Assembly: GCA_023391275.1 (NCBI GenBank)
Contig: JAEWBE010000125.1
Location: 1-7,290, forward strand
Source: Bacillota bacterium
GTDB lineage: Bacteria; Bacillota; Clostridia; Oscillospirales; Acutalibacteraceae
Direction: 5' to 3'
DNA length: 7,290 nt
Program-made: the position numbers and the translations under genes
In this document: positions 5,992 through 7,290 of the stretch, piece by piece
How the letters are laid out: each line of letters starts with the position of its first letter
Numbering within the stretch: the first letter of the stretch is position 1
The notes under the pieces: model-generated
The model's input: the letters and a program-made list of their open reading frames with translations, nothing else
Databases searched by the model: none
What the model was told of the DNA's origin: nothing

Positions 5992-6293
5992 CGAACCAGG
6001 AAATTCTAAGGATGGCAATGCAACAGTCATCAATAGACGCAAATTGCCGTGCGGAAGATTTTTGCCAAAACCAAAATAAAATTGTCCTATCCACCGATCA
6101 TCCGAACGCTAGAAAATACTTAACCTTGCCCTTTTACTGCAATTTGATTTCTTACGGCAACAACATCATTGCATCCGTAAACGAAGAAATGGCCGATGTG
6201 ATAAAGAAGTATATCAATCAATATCGTGTTGAGCATTGCTTTGAAACGCCAAACATGCATGTGCTGAACGACGAGCTGCAAAAAAGGGCATGA
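5988..6293 (+). CDS. N-terminal half of the split GNAT protein
   Basis: A 101-residue frame from the TTG at 5988 to a TGA at 6291-6293. It begins TNQEILRMAMQQSSIDANC, followed by EDFCQNQNKIVLS and LTLPFYCNLISYGNNIIASV. It has no GNAT acetyl-CoA loop and matches the extra N-terminal domain that precedes the catalytic domain in the full-length family. The final part, HCFETPNMHVLNDELQK, is followed at once by the frame break. By itself it would lack catalytic activity. Confidence 0.7.
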   Translation: MTNQEILRMAMQQSSIDANCRAEDFCQNQNKIVLSTDHPNARKYLTLPFYCNLISYGNNIIASVNEEMADVIKKYINQYRVEHCFETPNMHVLNDELQKRA

Positions 6294-6754
6294 GGATCTG
6301 CTTTATGGCGGAGTATTTCCTGCCGGATATGAATGTCCTTACAGCAAAGTCCTGCGATTATGAGATGAAAATTCTATCTCCCGAAAATTTTGCGAATTTG
6401 TATATCGCCGAATGGAGCAACGCGTTATGCGAAAAGCGTAAAAATTTGGATGTTCTGGCGGTGGCGGCGTACAACAAGGGCAAGCTGATAGGATTAGCGG
6501 GCTGTTCCGCCGACTGTGAAGCCATGTGGCAAATCGGCGTGGATGTCCTTCCTGAATATCGCAGGAAAGGAGTTGCCTCCGCTCTCACAAGCCGTTTAGC
6601 GTTAGAGACGATACACCGGGGCAAAATTCCCTTTTACTGTGCGGCATGGTCGAATATCCAATCTGTCCGGAATGCGATAACAAGCGGATTCCGACCGGCG
6701 TGGATCGAAATGACCGCCAAAAGTATCGATTTTGTTTCCGTGATGAACCGCTGA
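6290..6754 (+). CDS. C-terminal catalytic half of the split GNAT protein
   Basis: A 154-residue frame from ATG 6290, overlapping the previous stop as ATGA. The catalytic GNAT core is complete: LDVLAVAAYNKGKLIGLAG (53-71) gives the central strands, WQIGVDVLPEYRRKGVASAL (80-99) is motif A with R91-R-K-G-V-A96, and FYCAAWSNIQSVRNAITSGF (115-134) is motif B with the Asn and GF. If translated on its own by termination-reinitiation it could still bind acetyl-CoA. AAGGG just upstream is only one base from the ATG, too close for ordinary initiation. The first residues (MRICFMAEYFLPD) look like mid-protein sequence. Confidence 0.7.
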   Translation: MRICFMAEYFLPDMNVLTAKSCDYEMKILSPENFANLYIAEWSNALCEKRKNLDVLAVAAYNKGKLIGLAGCSADCEAMWQIGVDVLPEYRRKGVASALTSRLALETIHRGKIPFYCAAWSNIQSVRNAITSGFRPAWIEMTAKSIDFVSVMNR

Positions 6755-6767
6755 TTTTCGATTAAGA

Positions 6768-6796
6768 ACAGCCAGACAAATATCCCTATGGGCTGT
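6768..6796 (+). terminator. Weak inverted repeat after the operon
   Basis: acagcc (6768-6773) and ggctgt (6791-6796) form a 6-bp stem with a 17-base loop, 13 bases after the GNAT stop. No T tract follows, so it is at best a weak or factor-dependent end. The rest of the 99-base gap to the exonuclease holds only that gene's ribosome site. Confidence 0.25.
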
Positions 6797-6853
6797 CAAT
6801 ATCTCTGAGTTAGCCCGGAGTCAATCTCAAAACTATGAATAGGAGGTTGCGGC

Positions 6854-7290
6854 ATGGAAAAGTTTCTTATTGTTGACGGATTAAATCTGCATTTTCAGAT
6901 GTTTTTTGGTATGCCGTCGAGAATTATAAACCGTAATGGTAAAGCAATACAAGGCACTTTAGGATTCGTTGGCGCATTAATCAAAGTAATGAAAATGACA
7001 AATCCAACTCATGTGGTGGTTCTTTTTGACGGCGAACATCCAAACGAGAGGACTGAACTGCTTACTGAATACAAGGCGAACCGTACAGACTATTCCACCG
7101 TGCCTGAAGCGGAAAACCCATTTTCACAACTGCAAGATGTGTATGATGCCTTAACATTTATGAATATCAAGCACACAGAGGTAGCCGGACTGGAAACCGA
7201 TGATGTTATCGCAAGCTACGCATATACATACAAAAACAAAGGAGAAATTGTAATTACTTCCTTGGACAGCGACTTTTTTCAGCTTATAAG
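6854..7290 (+). CDS. 5'-3' exonuclease, Pol I N-terminal (FEN/PIN-like) type (partial)
   Basis: The first 145 residues of a gene cut by the right edge. It opens MEKFLIVDGLNLHFQMFFGM, with metal-binding Asp8 and the DGxN signature. VVVLFDGEHPNERTELLTEY (54-73), then KANR, matches the FDG-(x)n-R...YKxxR region with Asp59. ETDDVIAS (114-121) is the E-x-D-D metal cluster (Glu114, Asp116, Asp117) and SLDSDFFQLI (136-145) matches TxDKDxxQLV with Asp138 and Asp140. These correspond to the metal ligands of the Pol I 5' nuclease, which cleaves 5' flaps and RNA primers. Whether it is a stand-alone nuclease or a full Pol I cannot be seen, but the spacing and DGLNLHF start favour the stand-alone type. 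AGGAGG lies 7 bases before the ATG. It is 99 bases after the GNAT and likely a separate unit. Confidence 0.88.
   Translation, partial: MEKFLIVDGLNLHFQMFFGMPSRIINRNGKAIQGTLGFVGALIKVMKMTNPTHVVVLFDGEHPNERTELLTEYKANRTDYSTVPEAENPFSQLQDVYDALTFMNIKHTEVAGLETDDVIASYAYTYKNKGEIVITSLDSDFFQLI

Larger units (their letters stand above)
5988..6754 (+). pseudogene. Frameshifted two-domain GNAT acetyltransferase (intact form 255 aa)
   Basis: Two overlapping frames together make one protein. The first ends ...NDELQKRA at TGA (6291-6293); the second, shifted by -1, begins at ATG 6290 and reads MRICFMAEYFLPD. Between them is A6 (6280-6285) followed by GGG. Adding one A, or re-reading one A, gives NDELQKKGMRICFMAEYF without a stop and a 255-residue protein. 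I recall Firmicute GNATs of about 255-260 residues in which ELQ-x-x-GMRxCFMAEYFLPD is continuous, which supports a single ancestral gene. Neither a strong downstream stem nor an internal SD-like stimulator is seen, so a single-base loss or a sequencing error in the A tract is likelier than programmed slippage. Both halves are otherwise free of damage, so any break is recent. It follows the hydrolase by a TTGA overlap, as a translationally coupled gene. Confidence 0.7.

Noticed and set aside
6290..6330. Stem-loop stimulating programmed -1 frameshifting in the GNAT gene
   Set aside because: Only a weak 5-bp stem begins about 20 bases after the A tract, too far and too weak to support programmed slippage.
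6805..6830. Match of gagttag near the exonuclease gene to the sequence beside the kinase-end hairpin, as element ends
   Set aside because: Only about 8 bases are shared, which is expected by chance in a window this size.

Overview
The window looks like an accessory stretch of chromosome or integrated element from a low-GC Gram-positive bacterium, most likely a Clostridia-type Firmicute. Evidence: strong AGGAGG-type ribosome binding sites before most genes, at least two TTG starts, a near-consensus sigma-A promoter, an AT-rich left half, and protein families (XRE-cupin regulator, lipoprotein, GNATs, degenerate Ser/Thr kinase) that are common there. No rRNA, tRNA, IS element or CRISPR array was seen.

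Left arm, minus strand (1-4317): six genes read leftward with short spacers of 36 to 96 bases. In transcription order they are a kinase-like protein with altered catalytic motifs, a GNAT acetyltransferase, a class I SAM methyltransferase, a lipoprotein of unknown role, a dienelactone-hydrolase-family alpha/beta hydrolase with Ser as nucleophile, and a GNAT cut by the window edge. A perfect 17-bp direct repeat sits in the spacers on both sides of the methyltransferase. An 8-bp perfect inverted repeat overlaps the end of the kinase gene.

Centre (4318-4518): a divergent regulatory region of about 200 bases. It holds a clear promoter for the rightward genes (TTGCTT, 17 bases, TATAAT with an extended -10), a small inverted repeat upstream of it and a tandem 8-bp repeat downstream.

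Right arm, plus strand (4519-6754): a tight operon of an XRE-cupin regulator, a metallo-beta-lactamase-fold hydrolase and a two-domain GNAT protein. The GNAT overlaps the hydrolase stop codon and starts at TTG. Its reading frame is broken at an A6 tract: one extra A, or a -1 ribosomal slip, would join the halves into one 255-residue protein. This operon is visibly richer in G+C than the left arm. After a 99-base gap an independent gene with its own strong ribosome binding site encodes a stand-alone 5'-3' exonuclease of the Pol I N-terminal (FEN) type, cut by the right edge.

How the genes work together is not certain. The right operon fits a small-molecule sensing and modification unit: regulator, hydrolase, acetyltransferase. 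The left arm is a run of small modifying enzymes and a kinase-like protein resembling the mixed accessory arrays of Firmicutes. I do not see a convincing new defence or mobile system. The most checkable oddities are the frameshifted GNAT, the repeat pair flanking the methyltransferase, and the kinase.
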